From Bacteroidota bacterium (GTDB lineage Bacteria; Bacteroidota; Bacteroidia; Cytophagales; Cyclobacteriaceae): a stretch of DNA of 34,818 bases. Of this stretch, positions 1 through 7,878 are shown in pieces. The position numbers and the translations under genes are program-made. Under the pieces are notes generated by a model, which was not told the DNA's origin, made no database searches, and was given only the letters and a program-made list of their open reading frames with translations. The stretch is from positions 1 to 34,818 of the forward strand of contig JAEWLI010000187.1 in assembly GCA_023393375.1 (NCBI GenBank), given 5' to 3'. Positions within the stretch are counted from its first letter, which is position 1; each line of letters begins with the position of its first letter.

Positions 1-578
1 TAATCTCAGTGATCCTTAAATGGAATATGGAGTTAACTTTACCAGAATTTCTGAAAAATGCTGAAGATTGGGCTAGAAATAAAGAAGATGAAATCGCTCA
101 ATTGACCAGAAACCTGACCGTAATGAATAATGGCACTCAACTTTTGATAGCTTTGGTAGTAATTGCGTTGATTCCATCTATTGGCGAAGAATTACTTTTT
201 AGAGGTTTGATCCAGAATAAATTGTACGCTGGCATAGGTAATATCCATCTGGCGATCTGGATTACCGGATTTGTATTCAGTGCCATTCACCTCCAGTTTT
301 TTGGTTTTTTCCCAAGAATGTTTCTCGGTGTATTGTTTGGATACCTTTATTTTTGGTCGGGCAATTTGATAGTACCTATGATTGCTCACTTTGTAAATAA
401 TGCTTTCACTATCCTTGCCCTCTACCTCTACCAAAATGGCATGATAGATTTTAATATTGACGAGGTACCAACTGCTACACCGATCTCTACATTTATAATA
501 TTTTTGGTTATAAGCTTTACATTGATCTGGTATTTCTATCATTTTTATAGTAGAAGCCGGGTGGAATTAACCGAATGA
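1..578 (+). CDS. CPBP family intramembrane metalloprotease, 5' end outside window
   Basis: This is the C-terminal part of a CPBP (CAAX protease/bacteriocin-processing, Abi) membrane protease. The frame is open to the window edge; a GTG at position 9 could start translation, but the family is usually longer (about 250-320 residues), so the start is probably outside. Counting from that GTG, the three family motifs are all present: EELLFRG at residues 60-66 (catalytic Glu pair and Arg), FSAIH at 90-94, and HFVNN at 127-131. At least four hydrophobic segments surround them, ending in a short charged cytoplasmic-type tail. These metal-dependent proteases act inside the membrane; in bacteria their substrates are mostly unknown. 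It lies 85 bases upstream of cdsA on the same strand. The family assignment is firm; the role is not known. Confidence 0.9.
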   Translation, partial: ISVILKWNMELTLPEFLKNAEDWARNKEDEIAQLTRNLTVMNNGTQLLIALVVIALIPSIGEELLFRGLIQNKLYAGIGNIHLAIWITGFVFSAIHLQFFGFFPRMFLGVLFGYLYFWSGNLIVPMIAHFVNNAFTILALYLYQNGMIDFNIDEVPTATPISTFIIFLVISFTLIWYFYHFYSRSRVELTE

Positions 579-599
579 CCTAATTAATAATCCAACCTG

Positions 600-638
600 T
601 TTGGAAAAGTTAATAAGGATTTATCATATTTGATAAAT
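600..638 (+). promoter_or_regulatory. Candidate promoter and dyad upstream of cdsA
   Basis: A perfect inverted repeat (ATTTATCA, 4-base loop, TGATAAAT) lies at 619-638, 25 bases before the cdsA start. It overlaps CATATTTG (625-632), one base off the Bacteroidota -7 consensus TAnnTTTG. A TTTG at 600-603, 21 bases upstream, could be the -33 element. This looks like a promoter with a possible operator for the cdsA-gdh-psd run. Function is inferred only from layout. Confidence 0.35.
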
Positions 639-663
639 AATGGAATTTTATAAGCTATAAAAG

Positions 664-1500
664 ATGTCCGGGAATAACAAAATTTTCAGCAATTTGAAAC
701 TGCGCCTAATTACAGGAATAATAGGGGCTTTTTTGCTCATAGCTGCTATCGTATTGAATGAATGGACATTTTTTGTCATTTTTTTAATTATCAGCCAACT
801 TACATTACTTGAATTTTACAAGTTAGCTGGCTTGGATGGCCTGTCTCCACTCAAATTTTGGGGGTCACTTTCCGGTATCCTTATATTCACGCTCACTTTC
901 TTAATCCAAAAGGAGTTGTTGTCTCCTAACTATTTTCTAGCTATTTTCCCTTTTATGTCCATTACCTTTTTTATAAAGCTTTATAAGAAGGATGAAAAAA
1001 AGCCCTTTAGTGGGATTGCATTTAATTTTTTGGGAATCTTTTATGTAATTGCTCCCTTTTCACTATTAAATTTTACCGTTTTTTATGTACATTCTTACCA
1101 TTATGATATTTTGATAGGTGTATTGATGTTGTTATGGGCTACAGATACGGGTGCTTATTTTGCCGGAATTAAATTTGGAAGGAAAAAGTTATTTCACCGT
1201 ATTTCACCTAAAAAATCATGGGAAGGGTTTATAGGCGGATGCTTATTGGCAATCCTGGTTTCAATAGGTCTTGCTTTATATTTGGACGTATTGCCGTGGT
1301 GGCAATGGATTGTAATAGGAATGATCATTATTGTAGCTGGAACATATGGCGATCTGGTGGAATCACTCCTGAAAAGAAGCCTTGCTATTAAAGATTCAGG
1401 GGCTTCAATACCTGGTCATGGAGGATTTTTGGACCGTTTCGACGGATTGTTGTTATCTACACCTTTTATCGTAGCATTTTTAGAATTAGTAAGGTTTTAA
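664..1500 (+). CDS. cdsA: Phosphatidate cytidylyltransferase
   Basis: CdsA makes CDP-diacylglycerol from phosphatidic acid and CTP in the inner membrane, the branch point for phospholipid synthesis. The 278-residue length is normal. Several hydrophobic helices fill the N-terminal two thirds. The conserved loop ISPKKSWEGFIGG is followed near the C-terminus by the CDP-alcohol family signature, GDLVESLLKR then KDSGASIPGHGG and LDRFDGLL, which carries the acidic residues that bind metal and nucleotide. The ATG at 664 follows the likely promoter closely. The gene is followed on the same strand by glutamate dehydrogenase and psd; CdsA and Psd belong to the same phosphatidylethanolamine pathway, with the phosphatidylserine synthase not present in this window. 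Confidence 0.96.
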   Translation: MSGNNKIFSNLKLRLITGIIGAFLLIAAIVLNEWTFFVIFLIISQLTLLEFYKLAGLDGLSPLKFWGSLSGILIFTLTFLIQKELLSPNYFLAIFPFMSITFFIKLYKKDEKKPFSGIAFNFLGIFYVIAPFSLLNFTVFYVHSYHYDILIGVLMLLWATDTGAYFAGIKFGRKKLFHRISPKKSWEGFIGGCLLAILVSIGLALYLDVLPWWQWIVIGMIIIVAGTYGDLVESLLKRSLAIKDSGASIPGHGGFLDRFDGLLLSTPFIVAFLELVRF

Positions 1501-1569
1501 AACAATACACCCCTTTCTTTTATTTGTATTTTAATGACCCAAATATGCTTATCTTAATATTATAAACAC

Positions 1570-2853
1570 ATGCAAAAGAACAGGTTTATAGAACCCGCCC
1601 CTATTACGGATAAAGAAAATCCGTTTGAATCGATGATGGTGCGATTTAGAATAGCCGCACAGCTTCTAGGCTTGGATGATGAGATATATAATGTATTAAA
1701 AACACCCGATAAACAAGTGATTGTAAAACTACCTGTAACCATGGATGATGGATCAATACAGGTATTTGAAGGTTACCGGGTGATACATTCCAATATACTC
1801 GGCCCATCGAAAGGGGGTATCCGCTATGATATGGCGGTGAATCTGGATGAAGTAAAAGCACTGGCGGCCTGGATGACCTGGAAATGTGCTGTAGTAGATA
1901 TTCCTTATGGAGGAGCCAAAGGGGGAATCCGCTGTAACCCAAAACAAATGTCAGCTGGTGAAATAGAACGACTTACACGTTCTTACACTACTGCTATGAC
2001 AGAAATATTTGGACCAGACAGGGATATCCCAGCCCCTGATATGGGAACAGGACCAAGAGAAATGGCTTGGCTAATGGACCAGTATTCCAGAGCACGAGGC
2101 ATGACTGTAAATGCTGTTGTTACCGGTAAACCATTGGTTCTGGGAGGTTCATTGGGCAGAACGGAAGCAACAGGCCGTGGTGTGATGATTTCCGCACTTG
2201 CTGCGATGGTTAAACTGAAAATTAACCCGTACCAGGCTTCCTGTGCCGTTCAGGGATTTGGAAATGTGGGTTCTTTTGCTGCATTGCTTCTGGAAGAACG
2301 TGGTGTAATTGTAAAGGCCATCAGCGATGTTTCGGGTGCGTATTATAACGATAAAGGATTGAATATTCAGGAAGCTATTGCCTACAGAGATCAAAACAAT
2401 GGTTCATTAGAAGGATTAGCAGGATGCGAGAAAATATCCAATGACGATTTATTAACTTTGGAGACGGATCTTTTGATACCTGCTGCAAAAGAAGATGTAA
2501 TCACTGATAAAAATGCATCCAGCATCAAAACCCGATTAATAGTGGAAGGGGCAAATGGCCCGACTTCTGCTGTTGCCGATTCTATAATTAATGATAAAGG
2601 AATCATGGTAGCCCCGGATATATTAGCTAATGCCGGTGGTGTTACAGTTTCTTATTTTGAATGGGTACAAAACAGACTGGGTTTTAAATGGACAAAAGAA
2701 AGAGTAAACCGTCGTTGTGATAGGATAATGAAAGCAGCTTTTGATCATGTATATGAAACTGCTGTTCAATATCAAGTACCCATGCGGATTGCAGCTTATA
2801 TTGTGGCAATCGACAAGGTTGCGAAAACCTATCGTTACAGAGGGGGATTTTAA
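1570..2853 (+). CDS. Glu/Leu/Phe/Val dehydrogenase family; glutamate dehydrogenase
   Basis: This 427-residue protein matches the hexameric glutamate dehydrogenase family, which interconverts glutamate and 2-oxoglutarate plus ammonia using NAD(P). The N-terminal substrate domain contains GPSKGGIRY and PYGGAKGGIRCNP, holding the conserved lysines, followed by IPAPDMGTG, the region of the catalytic aspartate. The second domain has the dinucleotide-binding loop QGFGNVGS. The length fits GdhA/RocG-type enzymes rather than leucine dehydrogenase (about 365 residues), so glutamate is the likely substrate; cofactor preference cannot be read safely. The ATG at 1570 sits 69 bases after cdsA, and psd begins 13 bases after its stop, so it is probably co-transcribed with lipid genes although its metabolic role is unrelated. 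Confidence 0.93.
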   Translation: MQKNRFIEPAPITDKENPFESMMVRFRIAAQLLGLDDEIYNVLKTPDKQVIVKLPVTMDDGSIQVFEGYRVIHSNILGPSKGGIRYDMAVNLDEVKALAAWMTWKCAVVDIPYGGAKGGIRCNPKQMSAGEIERLTRSYTTAMTEIFGPDRDIPAPDMGTGPREMAWLMDQYSRARGMTVNAVVTGKPLVLGGSLGRTEATGRGVMISALAAMVKLKINPYQASCAVQGFGNVGSFAALLLEERGVIVKAISDVSGAYYNDKGLNIQEAIAYRDQNNGSLEGLAGCEKISNDDLLTLETDLLIPAAKEDVITDKNASSIKTRLIVEGANGPTSAVADSIINDKGIMVAPDILANAGGVTVSYFEWVQNRLGFKWTKERVNRRCDRIMKAAFDHVYETAVQYQVPMRIAAYIVAIDKVAKTYRYRGGF

Positions 2854-2866
2854 TTTTAACTTAAAT

Positions 2867-3526
2867 ATGAAAATACACAAAGAAGGTCAGGTTTTATTGA
2901 GTGTGCTACTTATTATCCTGATAGGATTAAATTTATTGATCATTTTTATTTTCCCGGGAAATCTTTTACTTCAAAATTTTACTATCGCGGCCAGTGTAAT
3001 TATCTTTTTAATGGTTTTACAATTCTTTAGAAATCCAACAGTTATTACCACGCCAAACGAAAAGCATATTATTGCTCCGGCTGATGGGAAAGTTGTGGCT
3101 ATTGAAGATGTGGTGGAAAGTGAATATTTTAAGGATAAAAGAAAGCAGATTTCCATATTTATGTCACCCATCAATGTGCACATCAATCGGAATCCTGTTT
3201 CGGGAACTATTACTTATGTGAAGTACCATAAAGGCAAATATTTGGTAGCATGGCATCCAAAATCCAGTACCGATAATGAACGTACCACCATTGTAATTAA
3301 AACAGCGAACGGTATGGAAATTTTATTTCGGCAAATAGCCGGAGCTTTGGCCAAAAGAATAAAGTATTATGTAAAAGAAGGTGATCAAGTGATTCAAGGC
3401 AATGAATTCGGGTTTATCAAGTTTGGCTCCCGTGTCGATGTATTTCTTCCCGTTTCGGCTGAGGTAAAAGTGGCCGTTGGTGATAAAACCAAGGCCGGAC
3501 GCTCAGTGATTGCCGAGTTAAAATAA
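2867..3526 (+). CDS. psd: Phosphatidylserine decarboxylase, short form
   Basis: Psd decarboxylates phosphatidylserine to phosphatidylethanolamine, the main zwitterionic lipid. At 219 residues this is the short bacterial form. Two hydrophobic segments near residues 10-30 and 38-54 anchor it in the membrane. APADGKV at 70-76 and MSPINVHINR at 99-108 are typical family motifs. The self-cleavage site is KFGS at 185-188; cleavage before Ser188 would generate the pyruvoyl cofactor on the small alpha chain. The frame is open further upstream (to 2741), but that start would lie inside the dehydrogenase gene; the ATG at 2867 comes 13 bases after that gene's stop and gives the normal N-terminus. It ends convergently with prfB. 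Confidence 0.94.
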   Translation: MKIHKEGQVLLSVLLIILIGLNLLIIFIFPGNLLLQNFTIAASVIIFLMVLQFFRNPTVITTPNEKHIIAPADGKVVAIEDVVESEYFKDKRKQISIFMSPINVHINRNPVSGTITYVKYHKGKYLVAWHPKSSTDNERTTIVIKTANGMEILFRQIAGALAKRIKYYVKEGDQVIQGNEFGFIKFGSRVDVFLPVSAEVKVAVGDKTKAGRSVIAELK

Positions 3527-3596
3527 AAACAATCCTTTACTGCTTCAGTCACAGCAAAAGATTGTACAATCCTTTAATTTCCAGAAAGATAAATTA

Positions 3597-4674
3597 TTAC
3601 TGGGCCATTAAATAAGACTTTATAAATTCATTCAGGTCTCCGTCCAAAACATTTTGAACATCTGTCCGCTCCACACCAGTACGATTATCCTTAATCAGTT
3701 TATAGGGGTGAAGCACGTAGTTCCTGATCTGCGATCCAAAGTCAATCCTTTTTTTGGTGCTTTCTACTTCGGCCCTTTTTTCATTTCTTTTTTCTATTTC
3801 AATTTGATATAACCTGGATTTCAACATTGTTAAGGCTTTTTCCTTGTTCTGATTTTGTGACCGCTCCTGCTGACATTCCACAATAAGCCCTGAAGGTGCG
3901 TGTTTTAGCCGAACAGCTGTTTCCACCTTATTTACATTCTGCCCACCTGCTCCACCAGATCGAAAAGTATCCCAGGTAATATCGGCTGGATTGATTTCAA
4001 TATTGATAGTATCATCAATTACAGGATAAGCATAAATAGATGCAAAAGAAGTGTGACGTCTTCCACCAGAATCGAATGGAGAAATTCTTACCAATCGGTG
4101 AACGCCTATTTCTGATTTTAAATAACCATAGGCAAAATCACCTTCGAATTCCAATGTAGCAGATTTTATTCCTGCGGTTTCTCCCGGCTGATAATTGACT
4201 TCCTTTACTTTATAGTTGTTGCTTTCGCCCCACATGATATACATGCGCATTAGCATTTCTGCCCAGTCCTGGCTTTCAGTACCTCCTGCACCTGGATTTA
4301 TTTCTATGATGGCGTTAAGTTGGTCTTCTTCATTGCTAAGCATTCGTTTGAATTCCAATTCTTCAACAGCAGCTTCAGTTTTTGCATATTCTGCATTGAT
4401 CTCAGCCTCTTCCACTTCATCGTTTTCATAGAACTCATAAAGTGTGGCCAAATCTTCAAATAATTGGTTGGTTTTTTCGAAGCTTTCAGTCCAGAGTTTC
4501 TTCGATTTTATTTCTTTCATCAAAGACTCAGCTTCACTGGGATTATCCCAAAAACCGGGTTGGGTAGTCAGTTTTTCTTCTTCAGCAATATCTTCCTTTT
4601 TACGGTCATAGTCAAAGATACCTCCTCAAGGCAGTAATGCGCACCTTTAAATCTTTTAATTGATCTTTATTCAT
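3597..4674 (-). CDS. prfB: Peptide chain release factor 2, expressed by programmed +1 frameshift
   Basis: RF2 recognises UGA and UAA stop codons and triggers peptide release. The gene is in two frames. Reading on the minus strand, ATG at 4674-4672 encodes 20 residues ending RRYL, then an in-frame TGA at 4614-4612. Skipping one base (T at 4614) continues with GAC at 4613 into the long frame that ends at 3597, giving a 358-residue product, the normal RF2 length. The UGA-reading motif SPF is at residues 198-200 and the catalytic GGQ at 243-245. Low RF2 leaves the UGA unread long enough for the shift, so the protein regulates its own synthesis, as known from E. coli. This is normal biology, not a broken gene. 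Confidence 0.96.
4611..4626 (-). promoter_or_regulatory. prfB programmed +1 frameshift site
   Basis: On the minus strand the site reads AGG AGG TAT CTT TGA C. It combines a Shine-Dalgarno-like AGGAGG, the 3-base spacer TAT, the slippery CTT and a TGA stop followed by C. This is the arrangement known from E. coli prfB, where the stimulator is AGGGGG. The codons just before it encode the conserved ALRRYL end of the short frame. Confidence 0.93.
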
Positions 4675-4748
4675 GTGTAATTATAATAGATTAATAGATA
4701 ATAAACATCAGATATAATATTTTGATTTCTTATGTAGCAAATAAAGGA

Positions 4749-5813
4749 TCAGATTTTATGAATCCATCCAAATTTATCAGCAGTACGGCCAAATTTAATA
4801 TTTTCCAGTTCCACCAAAACTTTATTGGAAAACACCCTGTGTTCGGAAGTTGGCAATTCGTAATCGACACCTTCATGGCCAATGGCATAAATTGGGGCTA
4901 TTGTAGCAGCGGTGCCGGTACCAAATGCTTCCTGCATTTTTCCATCTTTTACGGCACTAATTACTTCATCCACAGTAATCGCTTTTTCTTCTACTTTGTA
5001 ACCCCAGTCCCGTGCCAATGTAAGGACACTGTCACGTGTGATACCTTTTAAAATTGTGTTTCCGGTGGGGGCGGTTACTATTGTATTGTCAATCACAAAC
5101 ATGACATTCATCGTTCCTGATTCTTCTATCAGCTGATGTGTTTTTCCATCTGTCCAAATCAATTGATCATATCCCTGCTTTTGGGATTCTACCATCGGGA
5201 ACAACGATCCCGCATAATTACCAGCAGCCTTGGCAAAACCTGTTCCACCCTCAACGGTACGGGAATAGTAGGTTTCAATTTTTACTTTTACAGGGTTGGA
5301 GTAATAAGCACCTACCGGGCAGGTGAAAATGATAAATTTATAAGTATTCGATGGGCGTATGCCAATGTATTCATCAGAAGCGAATATAAATGGACGAATA
5401 TAAAGACTATACCCGGCTTGGTCAGGCACCCAGGCGCGATCAAGATTTAACAGCTCATTTAACCCTCTCATAAAAATCTCTTCACTCAATTTAGGAATGC
5501 ACATTCTTTCTGCTGAAAGGTTCATTCTTTTAAAATTTTCATATGGTCGGAAAACCAACAATTCACCTTTCGCATTTTTATATGCTTTCAGCCCTTCGAA
5601 TACTGACTGTCCGTAATGAATAACCGCACAACCAGGACTAAGGCTCAAATTATTATAGGGTTCTATTCGAAATCCGCTCCATTGTTGATCTCTATAATCA
5701 GCAATAAACATATGATCGGAGTAAGTTTTCCCAAAAACAACATTGTTAAAATCAATCTCGTTAATCCTGCTGTTTGTTGTTTTTTTAATATTTATATTTA
5801 TTGAGCTGTTCAT
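4749..5813 (-). CDS. ilvE: Branched-chain amino acid aminotransferase
   Basis: This class IV PLP-dependent aminotransferase catalyses the last step of leucine, isoleucine and valine synthesis and the first step of their breakdown. The product is 354 residues, as in the longer BCAT subgroup. The motif GYSLYIRPFIF and the PLP-lysine region GGTGFAKAAGNYAGS are visible, with Lys195 as the likely Schiff-base lysine; EESGTMNVMFV and GITRDSVL follow further on. The ATG at 5813 is chosen over an upstream extension to 5870, because the extension runs through a promoter-like TAATTTTG at 5856-5863 and adds residues unlike the family. It lies downstream of the cobalamin adenosyltransferase gene on the same strand with a 66-base gap, probably with its own promoter. 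Confidence 0.93.
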   Translation of the reverse strand: MNSSININIKKTTNSRINEIDFNNVVFGKTYSDHMFIADYRDQQWSGFRIEPYNNLSLSPGCAVIHYGQSVFEGLKAYKNAKGELLVFRPYENFKRMNLSAERMCIPKLSEEIFMRGLNELLNLDRAWVPDQAGYSLYIRPFIFASDEYIGIRPSNTYKFIIFTCPVGAYYSNPVKVKIETYYSRTVEGGTGFAKAAGNYAGSLFPMVESQKQGYDQLIWTDGKTHQLIEESGTMNVMFVIDNTIVTAPTGNTILKGITRDSVLTLARDWGYKVEEKAITVDEVISAVKDGKMQEAFGTGTAATIAPIYAIGHEGVDYELPTSEHRVFSNKVLVELENIKFGRTADKFGWIHKI

Positions 5814-5855
5814 TGTTTTTAAGTCATGTAGTGGAAAAGAAGAGCACCAAATTAC

Positions 5856-5863
5856 CAAAATTA
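5856..5863 (-). promoter_or_regulatory. Bacteroidota -7 promoter element for ilvE
   Basis: The minus strand reads TAATTTTG, a full match to the TAnnTTTG -7 consensus, 42 bases upstream of the ilvE ATG. No clear -33 TTTG is seen at the right distance, so confidence is moderate. It also supports the shorter ilvE start. Confidence 0.45.
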
Positions 5864-5879
5864 CTATCAAAAAACAATT

Positions 5880-6428
5880 TTATTGACGTGGAGTCCAAGG
5901 GATTTCCACTGCATTTGTTTCTTTAGTTAATTGACGGGACAATATAAAAAGGTAATCGGATAGACGATTGAGATAGGTCACTATAATTTCATTTACCGGA
6001 CTTTGCCCGGAAAGTGCAATTACATTTCTTTCTGCCCTTCTGCACACACTTCGGGCGATATGACAATGAGAGACTGCCAAATTTCCCCCTGGCAAAACGA
6101 AATTTTTCATCTCGGGCAACCCAGCAACCATTTCATCAATTTTTCTTTCAAGAAATGAAATATCTTCTTGGGTAATATCGGGGACAAAATCAAATTGTTT
6201 ACCAGGTTCAGTAGCAAGGTTAGACCCTATTACAAATAATATTTTTTGTATTTCAATAATATCAGAATTTCGCAACTCATTCTCTTTAAGATCCCGTAGC
6301 AACCCCATATATGAATTTAGTTCATCTACGGTGCCGTACGCTTCAATCCTGATATTTGATTTGGGAAGTCTTTTGCCACCAAGTAATGATGTGAGCCCTT
6401 TATCACCGGTTTTAGTATAAATTTTCAT
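5880..6428 (-). CDS. PduO-type cob(I)alamin adenosyltransferase
   Basis: This enzyme transfers the adenosyl group of ATP to cob(I)alamin, producing adenosylcobalamin (coenzyme B12). The 182-residue product is the usual size for a stand-alone PduO-type trimeric enzyme. The N-terminal ATP-binding motif KIYTKTGDKGLTSLLGG, the YGTVDELNS segment and the C-terminal RSVCRRAERNV and YLNRLSDYLF motifs are all visible. The ATG at 6428 is used; the longer frame begins at a TTG two codons earlier. It starts 22 bases after the end of the ABC ATPase gene and is probably in the same transcript. No corrinoid biosynthesis genes are present here, so it may serve salvage of imported B12. Confidence 0.93.
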   Translation of the reverse strand: MKIYTKTGDKGLTSLLGGKRLPKSNIRIEAYGTVDELNSYMGLLRDLKENELRNSDIIEIQKILFVIGSNLATEPGKQFDFVPDITQEDISFLERKIDEMVAGLPEMKNFVLPGGNLAVSHCHIARSVCRRAERNVIALSGQSPVNEIIVTYLNRLSDYLFILSRQLTKETNAVEIPWTPRQ

Positions 6429-6450
6429 TTTCAATAATAATGAAAATAAA

Positions 6451-7164
6451 TCAAACCATCATTTTTGTGCTTCTGATGTTTTCATTTTTTACATCCGATT
6501 CCACCAGTCCATCCCTAAGTCTGATGATCCTGTGTGCATAATGGGCGATGTCATCTTCATGAGTCACCATAATAATCGTATTCCCCTCATCGTGCAAACG
6601 TTGGAACAAATCCATAATGTCATAAGACGTTTTCGTATCCAGGTTTCCTGTAGGTTCATCAGCAAGAATGATACTCGGATTGTTTACCAAAGCTCTGGCA
6701 ATAGCTACCCTTTGTCGTTGTCCACCTGATAACTCATTGGGCTTGTGTTTGGCACGATCAGCCAAATTAACACTTACTAATGCCTGATGTGCGCGTTCCA
6801 TCCTTTCCGATTTACTGATGCCTGCATATACCAAGGGAAGTGCTACATTTTCCAAAGCAGATGCTCTTGGCAAAAGATTAAAAGTTTGAAAAACAAATCC
6901 AATTTCTTTATTTCGAATTTCTGCCAAAGCATTTTCGGAGATGTCACTGACGTTATGCCCGTTGAGAATATACGTACCAGAAGAAGCAGTATCAAGACAA
7001 CCCACAATATTCATCAATGTGGACTTTCCTGATCCGGAAGGTCCCATAAAAGCTACATATTCACCTTTAAAAATATCAATAGAAACAGATTTTAGCGCAT
7101 GAACAACTTCACTGCCCATCACATATTTTCTTGATATTTCTTTTGTCTTGATTATTTCTGTCAT
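6451..7164 (-). CDS. ABC transporter ATP-binding protein, MacB/LolD type
   Basis: This is the nucleotide-binding subunit of an ABC transporter. The 237 residues contain Walker A GPSGSGKST (41-49), a Q-loop in FVFQTFNLLP, the signature LSGGQRQRVAIARAL, Walker B IILADEPTGNLD and the switch histidine in VTHEDD. The MNIVGCLD and FNLLPRASALENVALPL pattern places it in the MacB/LolD/FtsE-like group, whose partners are permeases that do mechanical work (lipoprotein release or efflux) rather than classic importers. No permease is encoded next to it, so its partner lies elsewhere and the substrate cannot be inferred. It is the first gene of a run continuing into the adenosyltransferase. Confidence 0.93.
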   Translation of the reverse strand: MTEIIKTKEISRKYVMGSEVVHALKSVSIDIFKGEYVAFMGPSGSGKSTLMNIVGCLDTASSGTYILNGHNVSDISENALAEIRNKEIGFVFQTFNLLPRASALENVALPLVYAGISKSERMERAHQALVSVNLADRAKHKPNELSGGQRQRVAIARALVNNPSIILADEPTGNLDTKTSYDIMDLFQRLHDEGNTIIMVTHEDDIAHYAHRIIRLRDGLVESDVKNENIRSTKMMV

Positions 7165-7195
7165 TGTATGAAATATTTACTACCGGTAAAAATAT

Positions 7196-7203
7196 CAAAA
7201 ATA
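7196..7203 (-). promoter_or_regulatory. Bacteroidota -7 promoter element for the ABC ATPase
   Basis: The minus strand reads TATTTTTG, matching TAnnTTTG, 31 bases before the ABC ATPase ATG. A TTG occurs 15 bases further upstream, closer than the usual -33 spacing. Confidence 0.45.
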
Positions 7204-7318
7204 TAGCTTTTCTAACGGCAATAATTGTTAATTGATGTTAACGTGCATTTATTTTACATGAACGGAAAAATACACTCTTTTCTTTTGAAAAAATAAAAGC
7301 TATTTGAAAAATAAAGGA

Positions 7319-7561
7319 CTAATTGAGATTAGTAAAATCCAGATATTTTAAATATGGGTTAATGGATTTGTTCTTTACAGCTTCGATTTTAACAACCTTA
7401 ATAGATTTTACGTCAAGCCAAATCTCAATAAAATCTTCTTTCAACCTATATAAGGTCACGCTGATATTAGAATACATGCATTTGGAAATTTCCAAGCCGT
7501 TACTTTTAATAAAGACGGCCTTTTCATCCATGGTCAGTTGATTTGATCCCAGGTAATTCAT
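7319..7561 (-). CDS. Small uncharacterised protein, 80 residues
   Basis: I do not recognise a named family. The 80-residue product is hydrophilic with alternating hydrophobic residues and looks like a small beta-rich soluble domain: residues about 28-60 read as paired strands (ISVTLYRLKEDFIEIWLDV, then VVKIEAV), and the C-terminus NPYLKYLDF is aromatic. There is no signal peptide, membrane helix or cysteine pair. It stands alone between the ABC ATPase promoter region and a 317-base gap. A 72-residue open frame lies on the opposite strand over the same bases; I prefer the minus frame because its sequence has a more natural amino acid pattern. It could still be a chance frame. Confidence 0.55.
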   Translation of the reverse strand: MNYLGSNQLTMDEKAVFIKSNGLEISKCMYSNISVTLYRLKEDFIEIWLDVKSIKVVKIEAVKNKSINPYLKYLDFTNLN

Positions 7562-7878
7562 AATCCTAAAATTAATAATGAAATACTATCCAGTCAAGAT
7601 TGTAATATTAAAATAATTTATTAAATTATTTTTTTCGTTATTTTTTAAAAACTGATTCTGGTAATATTTCAGGTGGCAAAGGATCGGATTTGGTCTATTA
7701 TTAGAATCAGACAATTCATTTTAAATACCAAACCTGCAAACTGTATATAGAATAATCAATGTTAAGTTCCTAATAGTCAAATGCATGTTTGGAAAAATCA
7801 ACGATTTGAACCCCTTTTAATGTTTCATAAAGGATTTCTTTAACTTTTCTTATAATGGATGTAAGATTTGACAAAGGC
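7562..7878. other. Gene-free stretch with an AT-only palindrome
   Basis: No convincing gene or RNA is visible in these 317 bases between the small protein and the large membrane-TPR gene. The only structure noticed is a perfect 11-base inverted repeat of pure A/T at 7610-7632 (AAAATAATTTA, one base, then its complement). It could form a weak hairpin but has too little GC to be a convincing terminator. Confidence 0.5.

Noticed and set aside
2741..2866. Upstream extension of the psd reading frame
   Set aside because: It lies inside the glutamate dehydrogenase gene and adds residues unlike the Psd family; the ATG at 2867 follows that gene's stop directly.
3527..3596. Terminator between the converging psd and prfB genes
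   Set aside because: Only an interrupted CAATC/GATTG pairing with mismatches and no proper T run is visible.
3597..4523. prfB as a single-frame gene of 308 residues
   Set aside because: It starts at a TTG within the gene and lacks the first 50 residues; the two-frame reading with a frameshift gives a full-length RF2.
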